Numbered from the stretch's first letter, positions 1-6,352 are shown. The stretch: DNA of 15,460 nucleotides from DYIU01 sp038326775 (GCA_038326775.1 JBBQKJ010000066.1:1-15460), one strand, 5' to 3'. Translations and numbers: made by a program. The notes: generated by a model from the letters alone, not told the origin.

Positions 1-800
1 TCGTCATCACCTACAACGAGAAGCTCTACATAACACAGCTCAAGACCATATCCAGGGAGCTCGGTAAAGCGAAGGGCAATCTGGACGAGATCCAGAAGTC
101 GCTTGCCTCCTGGCGCGCCGGGAAGAAAAAGAAAGGCAGGAAGCCGACGGTGGCGGGGACTCAGAAGAAGGTTGAGGCCGCCCTTTCGGCCCAGCACATG
201 AAGAAGCTCATAGAGGTGGAGGTATCCGGGGAGGGGGGTCTGCCCCGCCTGCGCTACCGGGTCGTGCCGGAAGCGCTGTCGCACCTCTCGGAGACCACCC
301 TGGGCAAGAAGATCCTCTTCACCGACAACCACGAATGGTCGACCGAACAGATAGTGGCCGCCTACCACGCACAGGGCGAGGTGGAGGAGGCCTTCAAGCG
401 GATGAAGAGGCCACACTTCACATCATTCTCCCCGGCGTTCCACTGGACAGACCAGAAGCTGGAAGTGCACGCCTTCTGCTGCGTGCTGGCCCTGTCGCTT
501 ACCTCCCTTCTCTACCGGCAGGCCAACACGGCGGGCATCGACATCAGCCTGGAGAGGATGATGTCAGAACTCTCCGGGATAATGGAGGTTGCCATCCTCT
601 ACCCGGCCGTGAAAAAGGGGAAGGCGGCACCGAAGCCCGTCATTACACTATCCTCCATGAACAAGACCCAGAAGAAGCTGTATGAGCTGTTTGGCCTGAA
701 ACGCTACAGGTCTTAGGTCATACACCCGCAACCCTGAAAAGACCCCTGTTGAACCCGTTTGTTTGGTGTTGCGCGCGCTAACTCGGTAAACTCGGGCTAG
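1..800 (+). mobile_element. Right-hand part of an IS1634-family insertion sequence, cut by the window edge
   Basis: The element is recognised from its transposase, whose N-terminal half lies outside the window. The outer boundary is uncertain. About 65 bp after the transposase stop there is a short direct repeat, AACTCGG-TA-AACTCGG (about 780-795), which would sit where a terminal inverted repeat belongs. Its mate at the left end is not in the window, so this is only inference. A minus-strand gene with its own terminator begins just beyond it. Confidence 0.4.
3..716 (+). CDS. IS1634-family (IS4 superfamily) DDE transposase, C-terminal part
   Basis: This is the C-terminal 237 residues of a DDE transposase that catalyses cut-and-paste movement of its insertion sequence. 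The reading frame is open from base 3, so the start lies upstream. A lysine-rich linker is followed by the family-typical block ILFTDNHEWSTEQIVAAYHA and then EVEEAFKRMK. This block contains the YREK-type region with the last acidic catalytic residue (the Glu in the VEEAF segment). The next block, FHWTDQKLEVHAFCCVLAL, and the tail LSGIMEVAILYP are also characteristic of IS1634-type transposases. The first two catalytic aspartates would lie outside the window. The visible part shows no frameshift or stop, so the copy may be intact. Confidence 0.88.
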   Translation, partial: VITYNEKLYITQLKTISRELGKAKGNLDEIQKSLASWRAGKKKKGRKPTVAGTQKKVEAALSAQHMKKLIEVEVSGEGGLPRLRYRVVPEALSHLSETTLGKKILFTDNHEWSTEQIVAAYHAQGEVEEAFKRMKRPHFTSFSPAFHWTDQKLEVHAFCCVLALSLTSLLYRQANTAGIDISLERMMSELSGIMEVAILYPAVKKGKAAPKPVITLSSMNKTQKKLYELFGLKRYRS

Positions 801-805
801 CCAAG

Positions 806-843
806 AAAAAACAGTGCCGCCTGAGCGACTAAGGCCGGGCGGC
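806..843 (-). terminator. Intrinsic terminator of the tetR gene, overlapping its stop codon
   Basis: On the minus strand the arms GCCGCC (843-838) and GGCGGC (821-816) can pair. They are followed, four bases later, by six T residues (811-806). The TAG stop of the TetR gene (831-829) lies inside the loop. The loop is long, at 16 nt, and a shorter alternative stem GCCT/AGGC inside it is also possible. The layout of a GC stem then a T run at the end of a gene is that of a Rho-independent terminator. Confidence 0.6.
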
Positions 844-1443
844 GATGCCGTCCAGCATCAAGCCTATAATGGTCTCGAACCAGATTTGCTTCGCTTCGTC
901 AATGGGCGCTTCTTCCTTCGCCAGCTGCTTCGCCGCTTCGAACAGCATGGCGTTTATGGCGATCGAGGACTCCCGGGTGCGCATGTCGTTCCGGAGAAAG
1001 CCTTTCTCGACGCCGTTCTTTAAATAGGTCTCCGTGTAGGCGGCGAAAAGGTTGAAAGCGGCGCCGATCTTACTTGTTATCTCGGGGGGGACTCCAAGTG
1101 TCTCGTAGGATATCCACCGGGCCAGCATGGGGTCTTCTTCCATGGCGCTCACAAGCCCGATGCCTATAAGAAACAGGCGCTCGCGGTACTGCTCGAGCGT
1201 ATCGATCTTCGCTGCCGGGATAGCGAGGACCACATTGGTTATCCGGGTTATCACCTCGTCGAGGACCTCGCTCGCGATTTCCTGCTTGTTCTTGAAGTAG
1301 CGGTAGATTGTCCCGTGCCCCATTTCGAGCTCGGCGGCGATGTCGGAAATGGTGGTTTGCGGGTACCCCTTCTCAGAAACGACCTTGAGGGCGGCGTCGA
1401 GTATCTCCTGTCGTCTGATGTCAGAGATAGAAATCCTTGCCAT
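829..1443 (-). CDS. TetR/AcrR-family transcriptional regulator
   Basis: This is a 204-residue ligand-responsive repressor of usual family length. The N-terminal DNA-binding domain spans about residues 10-55: a first helix IRRQEILDAALKVVSEKGY, then the helix-turn-helix TTISDIAAELEMGHGTIYRYF, whose 'GTIYRYFKNKQEI' end is the family hallmark. The remaining ~150 residues are the variable ligand-binding and dimerisation domain, and the ligand cannot be predicted. The ATG at 1443-1441 is preceded by GGGAG (1456-1452) at 8-nt spacing. The gene stands alone, with a promoter and two palindromes upstream that suggest autoregulation. No divergent partner gene is adjacent, so other targets, if any, are elsewhere. 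Confidence 0.93.
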   Translation of the reverse strand: MARISISDIRRQEILDAALKVVSEKGYPQTTISDIAAELEMGHGTIYRYFKNKQEIASEVLDEVITRITNVVLAIPAAKIDTLEQYRERLFLIGIGLVSAMEEDPMLARWISYETLGVPPEITSKIGAAFNLFAAYTETYLKNGVEKGFLRNDMRTRESSIAINAMLFEAAKQLAKEEAPIDEAKQIWFETIIGLMLDGIAARP

Positions 1444-1464
1444 GATACCGTCTCCCGGTGCCAG

Positions 1465-1480
1465 AATGTGATGTCACATT
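1465..1480. promoter_or_regulatory. Operator-like palindrome in the tetR leader
   Basis: AATGTGA-TG-TCACATT has two perfect 7-bp arms around a 2-bp centre. That size and symmetry fit a TetR-dimer operator. It lies 22 bp upstream of the tetR start codon, downstream of the predicted transcription start. Half of it, TCACATT, recurs 40 bp away in the second site. Binding by the adjacent regulator is inferred, not shown. Confidence 0.6.
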
Positions 1481-1503
1481 TCAGAATGCATCGTCAGGTT
1501 TTG

Positions 1504-1521
1504 GAATGATATATCACATTC
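1504..1521. promoter_or_regulatory. Second operator-like palindrome, overlapping the tetR -10 box
   Basis: GAATG-ATATAT-CACATTC contains the perfect 10-bp palindrome TGATATATCA (1507-1516) and GAATG/CATTC outer arms. The TCACATT half is identical to that of the site at 1465-1480. The two copies of TCACATT are 40 bp apart, about four helical turns, so dimers at the two sites would face the same side of the DNA. It overlaps the predicted minus-strand -10 hexamer, which suits repression. Confidence 0.5.
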
Positions 1522-1534
1522 TTGTCGTATGCAA
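1506..1534 (-). promoter_or_regulatory. Sigma70-type promoter of the tetR gene
   Basis: On the minus strand TTGCAT (1534-1529) and TATCAT (1511-1506) are separated by 17 bp, close to the TTGACA/TATAAT consensus. Transcription would start near 1499 and give a leader of roughly 55 nt that contains the first palindrome. Confidence 0.5.
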
Positions 1535-1677
1535 GAGATTGCAGCGCCCTTGCCGGTCTGAACTCCTGGTGCTGGATTACCATTTGAATTCCAGCCGAGC
1601 CGTGAAATGAGCTCCTCGGCCAAGAGCACGGGGGCCTGACCCGGATGCAAGAAATTCATGTCAAGGTGCCTGACCCC
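1529..1677. repeat. Gene-free stretch with short direct repeats
   Basis: I see no convincing gene between the tetR promoter and the RRM promoter (about 1535-1717). Two short direct repeats are present. ATGCAAGAGATT (1529-1540) recurs as ATGCAAGAAATT (1645-1656), with 11 of 12 bases identical. GCCTGACCC occurs at 1634-1642 and 1668-1676. The second lies in AAGGTGCCTGACCCC (1663-1677), whose AAGGTGCC start recurs at 3521-3528 in this window. These may be debris of a small dispersed repeat. The significance is uncertain. Confidence 0.35.
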
Positions 1678-1717
1678 AGCATGAATGCGGTGGCCACTGT
1701 GGAGGGTGGATCGTGAG

Positions 1718-1745
1718 GTGACAATCGCGGGGATTCTGCTATACT
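1718..1745 (+). promoter_or_regulatory. Promoter of the RRM protein gene
   Basis: GTGACA (1718-1723), a 16-bp spacer and TATACT (1740-1745) form a good sigma70-type promoter. A TG dinucleotide one base upstream of the -10 box (TGC-TATACT) makes it an extended -10 promoter. Initiation near 1752 would give a leader of about 75 nt before the GTG start at 1827. Confidence 0.6.
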
Positions 1746-1779
1746 GTCGGGGAGATTTTGTTCTTTAGGTTGTGTTTAT

Positions 1780-1807
1780 CCCGAGGAGCGATTCCTCGGG
1801 TTTGTTT
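1780..1807 (+). promoter_or_regulatory. Terminator-like hairpin in the leader of the RRM gene
   Basis: CCCGAGGA (1780-1787) pairs perfectly with TCCTCGGG (1793-1800) around a 5-base GCGAT loop. TTTGTTT follows directly. It lies between the predicted promoter and the ribosome binding site, so it belongs to the 5' leader. It could act as an attenuator, as an RNA structure stabilising the message, or as an RRM-protein or temperature-sensitive control site. Nothing in the sequence decides between these. Confidence 0.6.
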
Positions 1808-1826
1808 CAAGGGGAGGTGTAAGAGA

Positions 1827-2099
1827 GTGAAGATCTACGTGGGAAACCTCAGTTACTCATCGAGCGAGGAAGATATCAGGGCAGCCTTCCAGGCGTTCGG
1901 CACGGTGGAGTCCGCGGACCTCATTATGGACCGCAACACCGGCAGGTCGAAAGGCTTTGCCTTTGTCGAGATGAGCAACGAAGCTGAGGCGAAGGCGGCA
2001 ATCCTGGGCATGAACGGCAAAGACCTGGACGGTCGTAGCCTCAACGTCAATGAGGCCAGGCCGAGGGAGGAGCGCCCCAAGCGCTACGACCGGTACTAG
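1827..2099 (+). CDS. Small RNA-binding protein with a single RRM domain
   Basis: This 90-residue cytoplasmic protein is almost entirely one RNA recognition motif. Bacterial single-RRM proteins of this size bind single-stranded RNA and are often linked to cold or stress adaptation. RNP2 is IYVGNL (residues 3-8) and RNP1 is KGFAFVEM (42-49), which keeps the aromatic RNA-stacking positions of the motif. The end is a short arginine-rich, charged tail (REERPKRYDRY). The GTG at 1827 is chosen because GGGGAGG (1811-1817) sits 9 nt upstream and family members begin right before K-I-Y-V-G-N. An in-frame ATG at 1758 would add 23 unrelated residues translated through the leader hairpin. The gene is transcribed alone and converges on the methyltransferase gene. 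Confidence 0.92.
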   Translation: MKIYVGNLSYSSSEEDIRAAFQAFGTVESADLIMDRNTGRSKGFAFVEMSNEAEAKAAILGMNGKDLDGRSLNVNEARPREERPKRYDRY

Positions 2100-2117
2100 G
2101 CGTCAAGAGTGTGGACT

Positions 2118-2148
2118 GGTCCGGCGGGCCGGCAAGGAGCGCCGGACC
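2118..2148 (+). terminator. Perfect hairpin after the RRM gene
   Basis: GGTCCGGCG (2118-2126) and CGCCGGACC (2140-2148) form a perfect 9-bp GC-rich stem with a 13-nt loop, 19 bp after the RRM stop. There is no T run, so it may be a Rho-assisted or processing terminator. Confidence 0.5.
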
Positions 2149-2189
2149 GGCTTCGCATCCGCAACCCCCGAGCACCCCAAACAACCGCC

Positions 2190-2215
2190 GCCGGCATTCG
2201 TAACTCAATGCCGGC
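2190..2215 (-). terminator. Perfect hairpin after the methyltransferase gene
   Basis: GCCGGCATT (2190-2198) and AATGCCGGC (2207-2215) form a perfect 9-bp stem with an 8-nt loop, only 5 bp beyond the stop of the minus-strand gene. On the minus strand it is followed by GGCGGTTGTTTGG, a weak T-rich tail. This fits a terminator for the methyltransferase transcript. Confidence 0.55.
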
Positions 2216-2220
2216 ATCGA

Positions 2221-3150
2221 TCAGTATTCCACCTTTTCGCAGAAGAGATCCACGTGCTCGTCGCCCGACTTCATGCTCGCGCAAAGTTCGATAACGCCCC
2301 CGGCGTCCGACGCCTCCGGTTCCTCGCCTGACTTGTAGATGACCTTGAAGGAGAAACCGAGGCGCTCGAGGTTTACCACGAGAGTCGCGGGGTCGTAGCC
2401 CGCGTTCCTCAGCCCGAACGGCCATAGCTCCATCAGGATCTTGGGGTCGTTGTCCTCCAGCAGGCGCCGCGCGCCTTCGATTATCAGCCCTTCCGCACCC
2501 TGAGTGTCCATCTTGATGACATCCACTCTGTCGTCGCCCACCTCGTCGAGGAAAGCCTCCAGGGTCGTGGTCTCCACCTCCACGGCGCCGGCGTCTATCA
2601 GCACGTTATCCGCGGAAAGAGAGTGGCCGCCCAGGTTGTACTTGTCCAAATACAGGGTAAGGGAGCCATTCTCGCTGGAGACAGCCTTGTTAACGGCCGT
2701 GACGTTTCGTAACCCGTTGAGCTCGATGTTGCGGCATAGCAGCTCGTAGTTGTGCGGGTCGGGTTCAAACGAGTAGACGCGCCCGGAATCACCGACGAGC
2801 CTCGCGGCGATCAGGGTGTAATGGCCGATATTGGCCCCGATGTCCACAACGACCATGCCGGGTTTCAGCAGCTCCTTGAAGAGGCTCGTCTCGCGCTCTT
2901 CGTATATGCCGCCGGCCTGTAGCAGTGGAAGCACTCCCTCGTCCTTGGTGTCCGCGTACATCTTGTTGCCGTGAGACTCGATGAGGACCGTGCCGGGCGG
3001 CCGCAGGTTCCTCTTGAGAAAAACGTACACGCGCTCGGTGCCGGGGATCTTCTTGAAGCCCATGCGGGCCAGGAAGTTCTTGATTCCCTGGAACGCCCCC
3101 CAGGCGAGCCGCGAAACGGGCCCGCCGCCTCTCGCAGCCTGCTCTTTCAC
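2221..3150 (-). CDS. FkbM-family SAM-dependent methyltransferase
   Basis: FkbM-family enzymes transfer a methyl group from S-adenosylmethionine, usually to a hydroxyl on a sugar, polyketide or other small molecule. Counted from the GTG at 3150, SAM motif I is DIGANIGHYTL (about 103-113). The acidic ribose-binding strand end is YSFEPDP (about 126-132), and IKMDTQGAE (about 212-220) is the FkbM signature late in the fold. The length of 309 residues is normal for the family. I chose GTG 3150 because AGGA lies about 10 nt upstream. The in-frame ATG at 3201 has no ribosome binding site and overlaps a TATAAT box. The gene stands alone on its strand, so the substrate cannot be inferred from neighbours. 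Confidence 0.88.
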   Translation of the reverse strand: MKEQAARGGGPVSRLAWGAFQGIKNFLARMGFKKIPGTERVYVFLKRNLRPPGTVLIESHGNKMYADTKDEGVLPLLQAGGIYEERETSLFKELLKPGMVVVDIGANIGHYTLIAARLVGDSGRVYSFEPDPHNYELLCRNIELNGLRNVTAVNKAVSSENGSLTLYLDKYNLGGHSLSADNVLIDAGAVEVETTTLEAFLDEVGDDRVDVIKMDTQGAEGLIIEGARRLLEDNDPKILMELWPFGLRNAGYDPATLVVNLERLGFSFKVIYKSGEEPEASDAGGVIELCASMKSGDEHVDLFCEKVEY

Positions 3151-3199
3151 TGTTCTACCGTCCTGTTCCTTCGAGTAGCATGCAGTCGACCATGGACGC

Positions 3200-3205
3200 A
3201 TTATA
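3200..3205 (-). promoter_or_regulatory. Candidate -10 box for the methyltransferase gene
   Basis: The minus strand carries a perfect TATAAT at 3205-3200, about 50 bp upstream of the preferred GTG start. No convincing -35 hexamer lies at the expected distance. It overlaps the alternative ATG start at 3201, which argues for the downstream GTG. Confidence 0.4.
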
Positions 3206-3240
3206 TTATCGCACGCGGGCCTGCGCCATGAGGCACCGGC

Positions 3241-3521
3241 GAGATCCCGCAGGCGCTGGTCGACGTTGACACGGTCGGGCTCGAGGAAACGGCGCGACTC
3301 CTGACCGGAATTGGCTGCGGGTCGCTGACCTTCGAGGCGGACGTCACCGAAATCGACGCGGTGCGCGAGGTGGTCAAGTCGGCAATCGGCGATTTTGGAG
3401 GCCTTGACCTTCTGTCAATGCCGCGGGCGTGGGGATAATGGGGGCGGTGGAGGACCTGGGCCGCCAGGATTGGAATGGTGAGCCCGGGTATAGCGCCGTG
3501 ACTTGCCCGGCGATGAAATGA
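3241..3521 (+). pseudogene. Remnant of a short-chain dehydrogenase/reductase (SDR) gene
   Basis: Reading + in the frame of base 3241 gives ALVDVDTVGLEETARLL, then EADVTEIDAVREVVKSAIG and DFGGLDLL. These are the SDR beta2 strand with its acidic residue, the 'ADVT' segment, and the helix before the fourth strand. At 3412-3414 the frame breaks. Shifting by one base continues perfectly as VNAAGVGIMGAVEDLGRQDW, which carries the N-A-A-G motif of SDRs. A single lost G (CTGGTC became CTGTC) explains the break. The N-terminal glycine-rich cofactor motif is missing or scrambled. A deletion removes the Ser/Tyr/Lys active site, leaving only CPAMK before a stop at 3519-3521. This is a dead fragment. Confidence 0.75.
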
Positions 3522-3535
3522 AGGTGCCGGGCACC
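3521..3535. repeat. Short palindrome joined to the SDR remnant
   Basis: AA followed by GGTGCC-G-GGCACC is a perfect 6-bp inverted repeat. It begins exactly where the SDR remnant stops. It shares AAGGTGCC with 1663-1670. It may be the scar or core of a small dispersed palindromic element, but only two or three weakly similar copies are visible. Confidence 0.3.
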
Positions 3536-3600
3536 ATTGATGAAAGACTCTATCAAGTGAGATCATTCTGCTCTGTCGGTTAAACCTGGGAGGTATGAAC

Positions 3601-4557
3601 ATGAGGCGGGCTCATGCGGCCTTTTTTCTCTTTCTGGCCCTTTGGATAGCTGTGGCCCCGGCCGGGTGCGGAGCCGGCCAGAAGGCCGGCGGCGGGAAGA
3701 AGCAGACCATATACGAGGAAGCGCAGCTGAAGAAGGTCACGGTCGGAGATATCGATATCGCGTACAAGGAGATGGGGAAAGGGGACCCCCTGGTCATGAT
3801 ACCGGCGTTCGCCATGACCATGGACGTGTGGGACCCCGAGTTCCTGACGCGCCTCGCAAAATCCCACAGGTTGATCGTCTGTGACAACCGCGGCATGGGA
3901 GAGACAACGGCGGGCAAAAAAGAGTTCACCATCGACCAGTTCGCCGATGACACCGCGGGGTTCATAGACAAGCTCGGGCTGAAGAGAACGGACGTGCTCG
4001 GGTGGTCCATCGGGGGCGATATAGTGCTGAGCCTCGTGGTCTACCACCCCGACAAGGTGAAGAAGCTCATCAGTTACGCGGGGGACTGCGGCGGCCCGGA
4101 GGCGGTGCAGCCGCCGCCTTACAGCGAGACGCTGAAGAGCGTCGAGGGATTTCACGCACCCGGGAAAAGGGTACTCGCGTCGCTCTTCCCCCCCGAGTAC
4201 ATGAAGGAGCACCCTCTCTTCGCGACCCAGTTCCCGTTCCCGAAGGAGCCGATGAAGCCGGTGAGCATCGCAAGGCAGCTCAAGGCATACAACGAATGGC
4301 CGGGTGTTTACGACGAGCTTCCTAAGATAAAGAAGCCGGTACTGGCGGCCACGGGGACCGAGGATGTCTCCACTCCGCCCGAGAACGCCTCCATAATAGC
4401 GACGAGGGTCCCCGGGGCGGTCCTGGTCGAGTTCGCGGGCGGCGGCCATGGTATGCAGTACCAGTACCCGGCGGAGTTAGCGCGGGTCATCAACGAGTTT
4501 CTGGGGCCCGTTGGTATCAAGGGGCCGCGCACCATCGAGATCAAGCCTCAGCCTTGA
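3601..4557 (+). CDS. Exported alpha/beta-hydrolase, probable lipoprotein
   Basis: This 318-residue alpha/beta-hydrolase probably cleaves an ester, lactone or similar bond outside the cytoplasm; the substrate is unknown. Counted from the ATG at 3601, an arginine-containing n-region and hydrophobic stretch (about 6-20) lead to Ala-Gly-Cys at Cys23. This resembles a lipobox, though with proline at -3. The mature protein carries the nucleophile elbow G-W-S-I-G (Ser136), the acid in GTEDVSTPP (Asp255) and the base in GGGHGMQ (His283), a complete triad. I prefer 3601 over the ATG at 3595 because GGGAGG (3588-3593) is 7 nt from 3601 but only 1 nt from 3595. The gene precedes another small exported protein with an identical GGGAGG site, so the two may be co-transcribed. 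Confidence 0.88.
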   Translation: MRRAHAAFFLFLALWIAVAPAGCGAGQKAGGGKKQTIYEEAQLKKVTVGDIDIAYKEMGKGDPLVMIPAFAMTMDVWDPEFLTRLAKSHRLIVCDNRGMGETTAGKKEFTIDQFADDTAGFIDKLGLKRTDVLGWSIGGDIVLSLVVYHPDKVKKLISYAGDCGGPEAVQPPPYSETLKSVEGFHAPGKRVLASLFPPEYMKEHPLFATQFPFPKEPMKPVSIARQLKAYNEWPGVYDELPKIKKPVLAATGTEDVSTPPENASIIATRVPGAVLVEFAGGGHGMQYQYPAELARVINEFLGPVGIKGPRTIEIKPQP

Positions 4558-4571
4558 GCCCGGCAACGGAT

Positions 4572-4598
4572 TTGACCGGCCCTGCGCGTTGGTAGGAT
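4572..4598 (+). promoter_or_regulatory. Weak candidate promoter before the small lipoprotein gene
   Basis: TTGACC (4572-4577) and TAGGAT (4593-4598) are separated by 15 bp, shorter than optimal. The 69-bp gap between the two lipoprotein genes could hold a promoter, but read-through from the hydrolase gene is equally plausible. Confidence 0.22.
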
Positions 4599-4626
4599 TC
4601 CCCGATCGGTTATTTGGGAGGCTCAG

Positions 4627-5043
4627 ATGAAGAAGTTTCTAGCGTTGCTGGTCGGGGCGTTCCTGTTGGCCGGGCTGGCGGGCATGGTCGGCTGCGGCGG
4701 CAAGCAGAAACAGGGGAGCTCGAACGCCCCGAGCGAAAAGGAGGTCGGAGCGCCGGTTTACCCGGGAGCTCGGTACACGGGCGCAGGCCTGGTGAAAGGC
4801 ACCTATAAGTACGCGTCAGAGGACTCCTCCAAAGATATAGTCGACTGGTACCGCGAGGAGCTTAAAGGGAAGAGCGGGTTCAAAGAGACCAACAGCTTCG
4901 CGGAAGCGACGACCGGCGACGCCATCAGTTACACCGAGGGCGATAAGACCTTCTGGATAACGGTCCTGCCGGGGTTGGAGGGCCTCCCGACCACGATTGA
5001 CATCTCGGCAAACGCCTCTCTCGCCCCACCGCCCACCAAGTGA
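4627..5043 (+). CDS. Small lipoprotein of unknown function
   Basis: This 138-residue protein begins with a textbook export signal: MKK, a hydrophobic core (about 4-19), then GMVGC with the lipidated Cys at residue 23. A flexible Gly/Ser/Lys linker follows. The mature part contains P-x-Y-P-G-A followed by YASEDSSKDIVDWYREEL. That pattern (YPGA, then a strand, then D-S-x-x-x-[IV]-x-x-[WF]-Y) recurs in small secreted bacterial proteins of unknown role. Here it is followed by FKETNSF and a beta-rich end. GGGAGG (4616-4621) lies 5 nt before the ATG. It follows the exported hydrolase and may serve at the same envelope site. I cannot assign a function. Confidence 0.82.
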   Translation: MKKFLALLVGAFLLAGLAGMVGCGGKQKQGSSNAPSEKEVGAPVYPGARYTGAGLVKGTYKYASEDSSKDIVDWYREELKGKSGFKETNSFAEATTGDAISYTEGDKTFWITVLPGLEGLPTTIDISANASLAPPPTK

Positions 5044-5326
5044 AACCAGAAGCGTTACGCGGGTGCTCGCCGCGCGACCGGCATCCGGCACGGCAAGCTC
5101 TCAAAAAACCGCCGACGTGTGATTGTGGGCGGAAAGCCAAAGTGATAGTCTGGCATCGCCAGCAAGTGGAAAAGACGCGTCAATTACGATGTTCGACCCC
5201 ACGGGGGTACCAGACGGCAACGAGTCAGACATACCCACCAGTAGAACACACGGCACCTGCTTCACGTGACGATATTGCAGCATCCCTCGAGCAAGAGTCC
5301 GAACCTGGATAAAAGGGGGTCTGGCC
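5044..5326. other. Intergenic region before the dehydrogenase-transketolase unit
   Basis: I see no gene here. Small open frames lack ribosome binding sites and recognisable sequence. The stretch holds an 8-bp palindrome TCACGTGA (5262-5269) about 58 bp before the next start codon, and a 5-bp hairpin CTGGC-ATC-GCCAG (5150-5162). Either could be a regulator site for the downstream operon, but no promoter with both hexamers is convincing. AAAGGGGG just upstream of 5327 is the ribosome binding site of the next gene. Confidence 0.4.
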
Positions 5327-6346
5327 ATGAAAGCCGCGGTCTGGAAGAAGAAGAACGTCCTGGAGGTCGACGATGTGCCCGAGCCGGAGGCCGGGCCCGA
5401 GGACGTCAAGATCAAGGTCGAGTACACCGCGATATGCGGCTCCGACCCACACATCGTCTCGGGGAAGCTTCCCGTCTCCTACCCCCCCAGGGTCATGGGG
5501 CACGAGGTGTCGGGGACCGTGGTGGAACTCGGCGAACAGGCCAACACCAGGGGCCTGAAGGTGGGAGACCGGGTGACCGGAAACCCGGTGCGTTACTGCG
5601 GCGTATGCGACTATTGCCGCAACGGGCAGGAGCACTACTGCCTGAAGCTCGCCGTCTTTTTCCCACCGGGCACCATGGCCGAGAGCGTCGTGTGGCACGA
5701 GCAGCAGGTGTTCAAGCTGCCCGACTCGTTGAGCTTCGAGGAAGGCTGCCTGGCGGAGCCGGTTTCCGTCTGCCTGCGCGGTATCGACCTTTCCAATATT
5801 CGAGAAGGTTCCACGGTGGCGATTCTGGGGCTGGGAGGCATCGGGCAGATACTGCTCCAGCTTGCCCTGCTGGGCGGCGCCTCGAGGGTGGTCGTCGCCG
5901 ACCCGGTCGAGTCGAAGAGGGACCTGGCCCTTCAGATGGGCGCGGACATGGCACTGGACCCGCTGGCGGAGGACCTCTGGGCCGTGGGGATGAAAACGAC
6001 CGGCAACCGCGGCTTCGACACGGTCATCGAGGCGTCCGGCGCGCTCGAGTCGGCAAAGGCCGCGATGGACCTGGTTGGCAAGTGCGGCACCATGGTCTAC
6101 TTCGCGGTGTACCCCATGAACTTCGAGCTCCCCTTCAAGCCTTTCGACCTGTACTCGAGGGAGATAACCGCCCGCGGCGTGTTCATGTCCCCGTACGCGT
6201 TCCCCCGGACGATGGCTCTTCTTCCCAAGCTGAAGCTGAAGCCTCTTATCTCGAAGGTCTTCCCCCTGGCTGACGTCGTCGAGGCATTCGAGGAGCAGAA
6301 GAAACAGCAGAGTATCAAGATCCTCGTAAAGAGCTCCGAGGGGTGA
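5327..6346 (+). CDS. Zinc-dependent medium-chain dehydrogenase (sorbitol/threonine dehydrogenase-like)
   Basis: This 339-residue cytoplasmic MDR enzyme would oxidise a secondary alcohol, such as a polyol, to a ketone. Catalytic-zinc residues are visible as Cys37 (CGSD) and His59-Glu60 (GHE). The structural-zinc lobe is YCGVCDYCRNGQEHYC, with cysteines 91, 94, 97 and 105. The Rossmann nucleotide site is GLGGIG (168-173). Asp192 ends the second strand (VVVADP), which points to NAD rather than NADP. It is the first gene of a tight unit: only 6 bp separate its stop from the split transketolase. That suggests the ketose it makes, or uses in reverse, feeds the transketolase. The exact substrate is not predictable; a threonine- or glycerol-type alcohol is an alternative. 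Confidence 0.92.
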   Translation: MKAAVWKKKNVLEVDDVPEPEAGPEDVKIKVEYTAICGSDPHIVSGKLPVSYPPRVMGHEVSGTVVELGEQANTRGLKVGDRVTGNPVRYCGVCDYCRNGQEHYCLKLAVFFPPGTMAESVVWHEQQVFKLPDSLSFEEGCLAEPVSVCLRGIDLSNIREGSTVAILGLGGIGQILLQLALLGGASRVVVADPVESKRDLALQMGADMALDPLAEDLWAVGMKTTGNRGFDTVIEASGALESAKAAMDLVGKCGTMVYFAVYPMNFELPFKPFDLYSREITARGVFMSPYAFPRTMALLPKLKLKPLISKVFPLADVVEAFEEQKKQQSIKILVKSSEG

Positions 6347-6352
6347 TGTTCC

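Noticed and set aside
1474..1659. A 61-codon minus-strand frame upstream of tetR
   Set aside because: It covers the tetR promoter and operators, has no ribosome binding site and resembles no protein.
1653..1758. Possible CRISPR or tandem-repeat array in the gene-free stretch
   Set aside because: Only two short direct-repeat pairs of 9 and 12 bases occur, with irregular spacing and no spacer-like regularity.
3201..3602. A 133-codon minus-strand frame over the gap before the hydrolase
   Set aside because: It is opposite the SDR remnant, which explains the sequence. The minus-strand translation resembles nothing.
3580..4449. A 289-codon minus-strand frame opposite the alpha/beta hydrolase
   Set aside because: It is antisense to a gene with a complete catalytic triad and export signal, and its composition is typical of GC-driven shadow frames.
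5101..5326. Possible small gene or transposon fragment before the dehydrogenase
   Set aside because: Neither strand gives a recognisable motif or a frame with a credible start and ribosome binding site, so it is reported only as intergenic.
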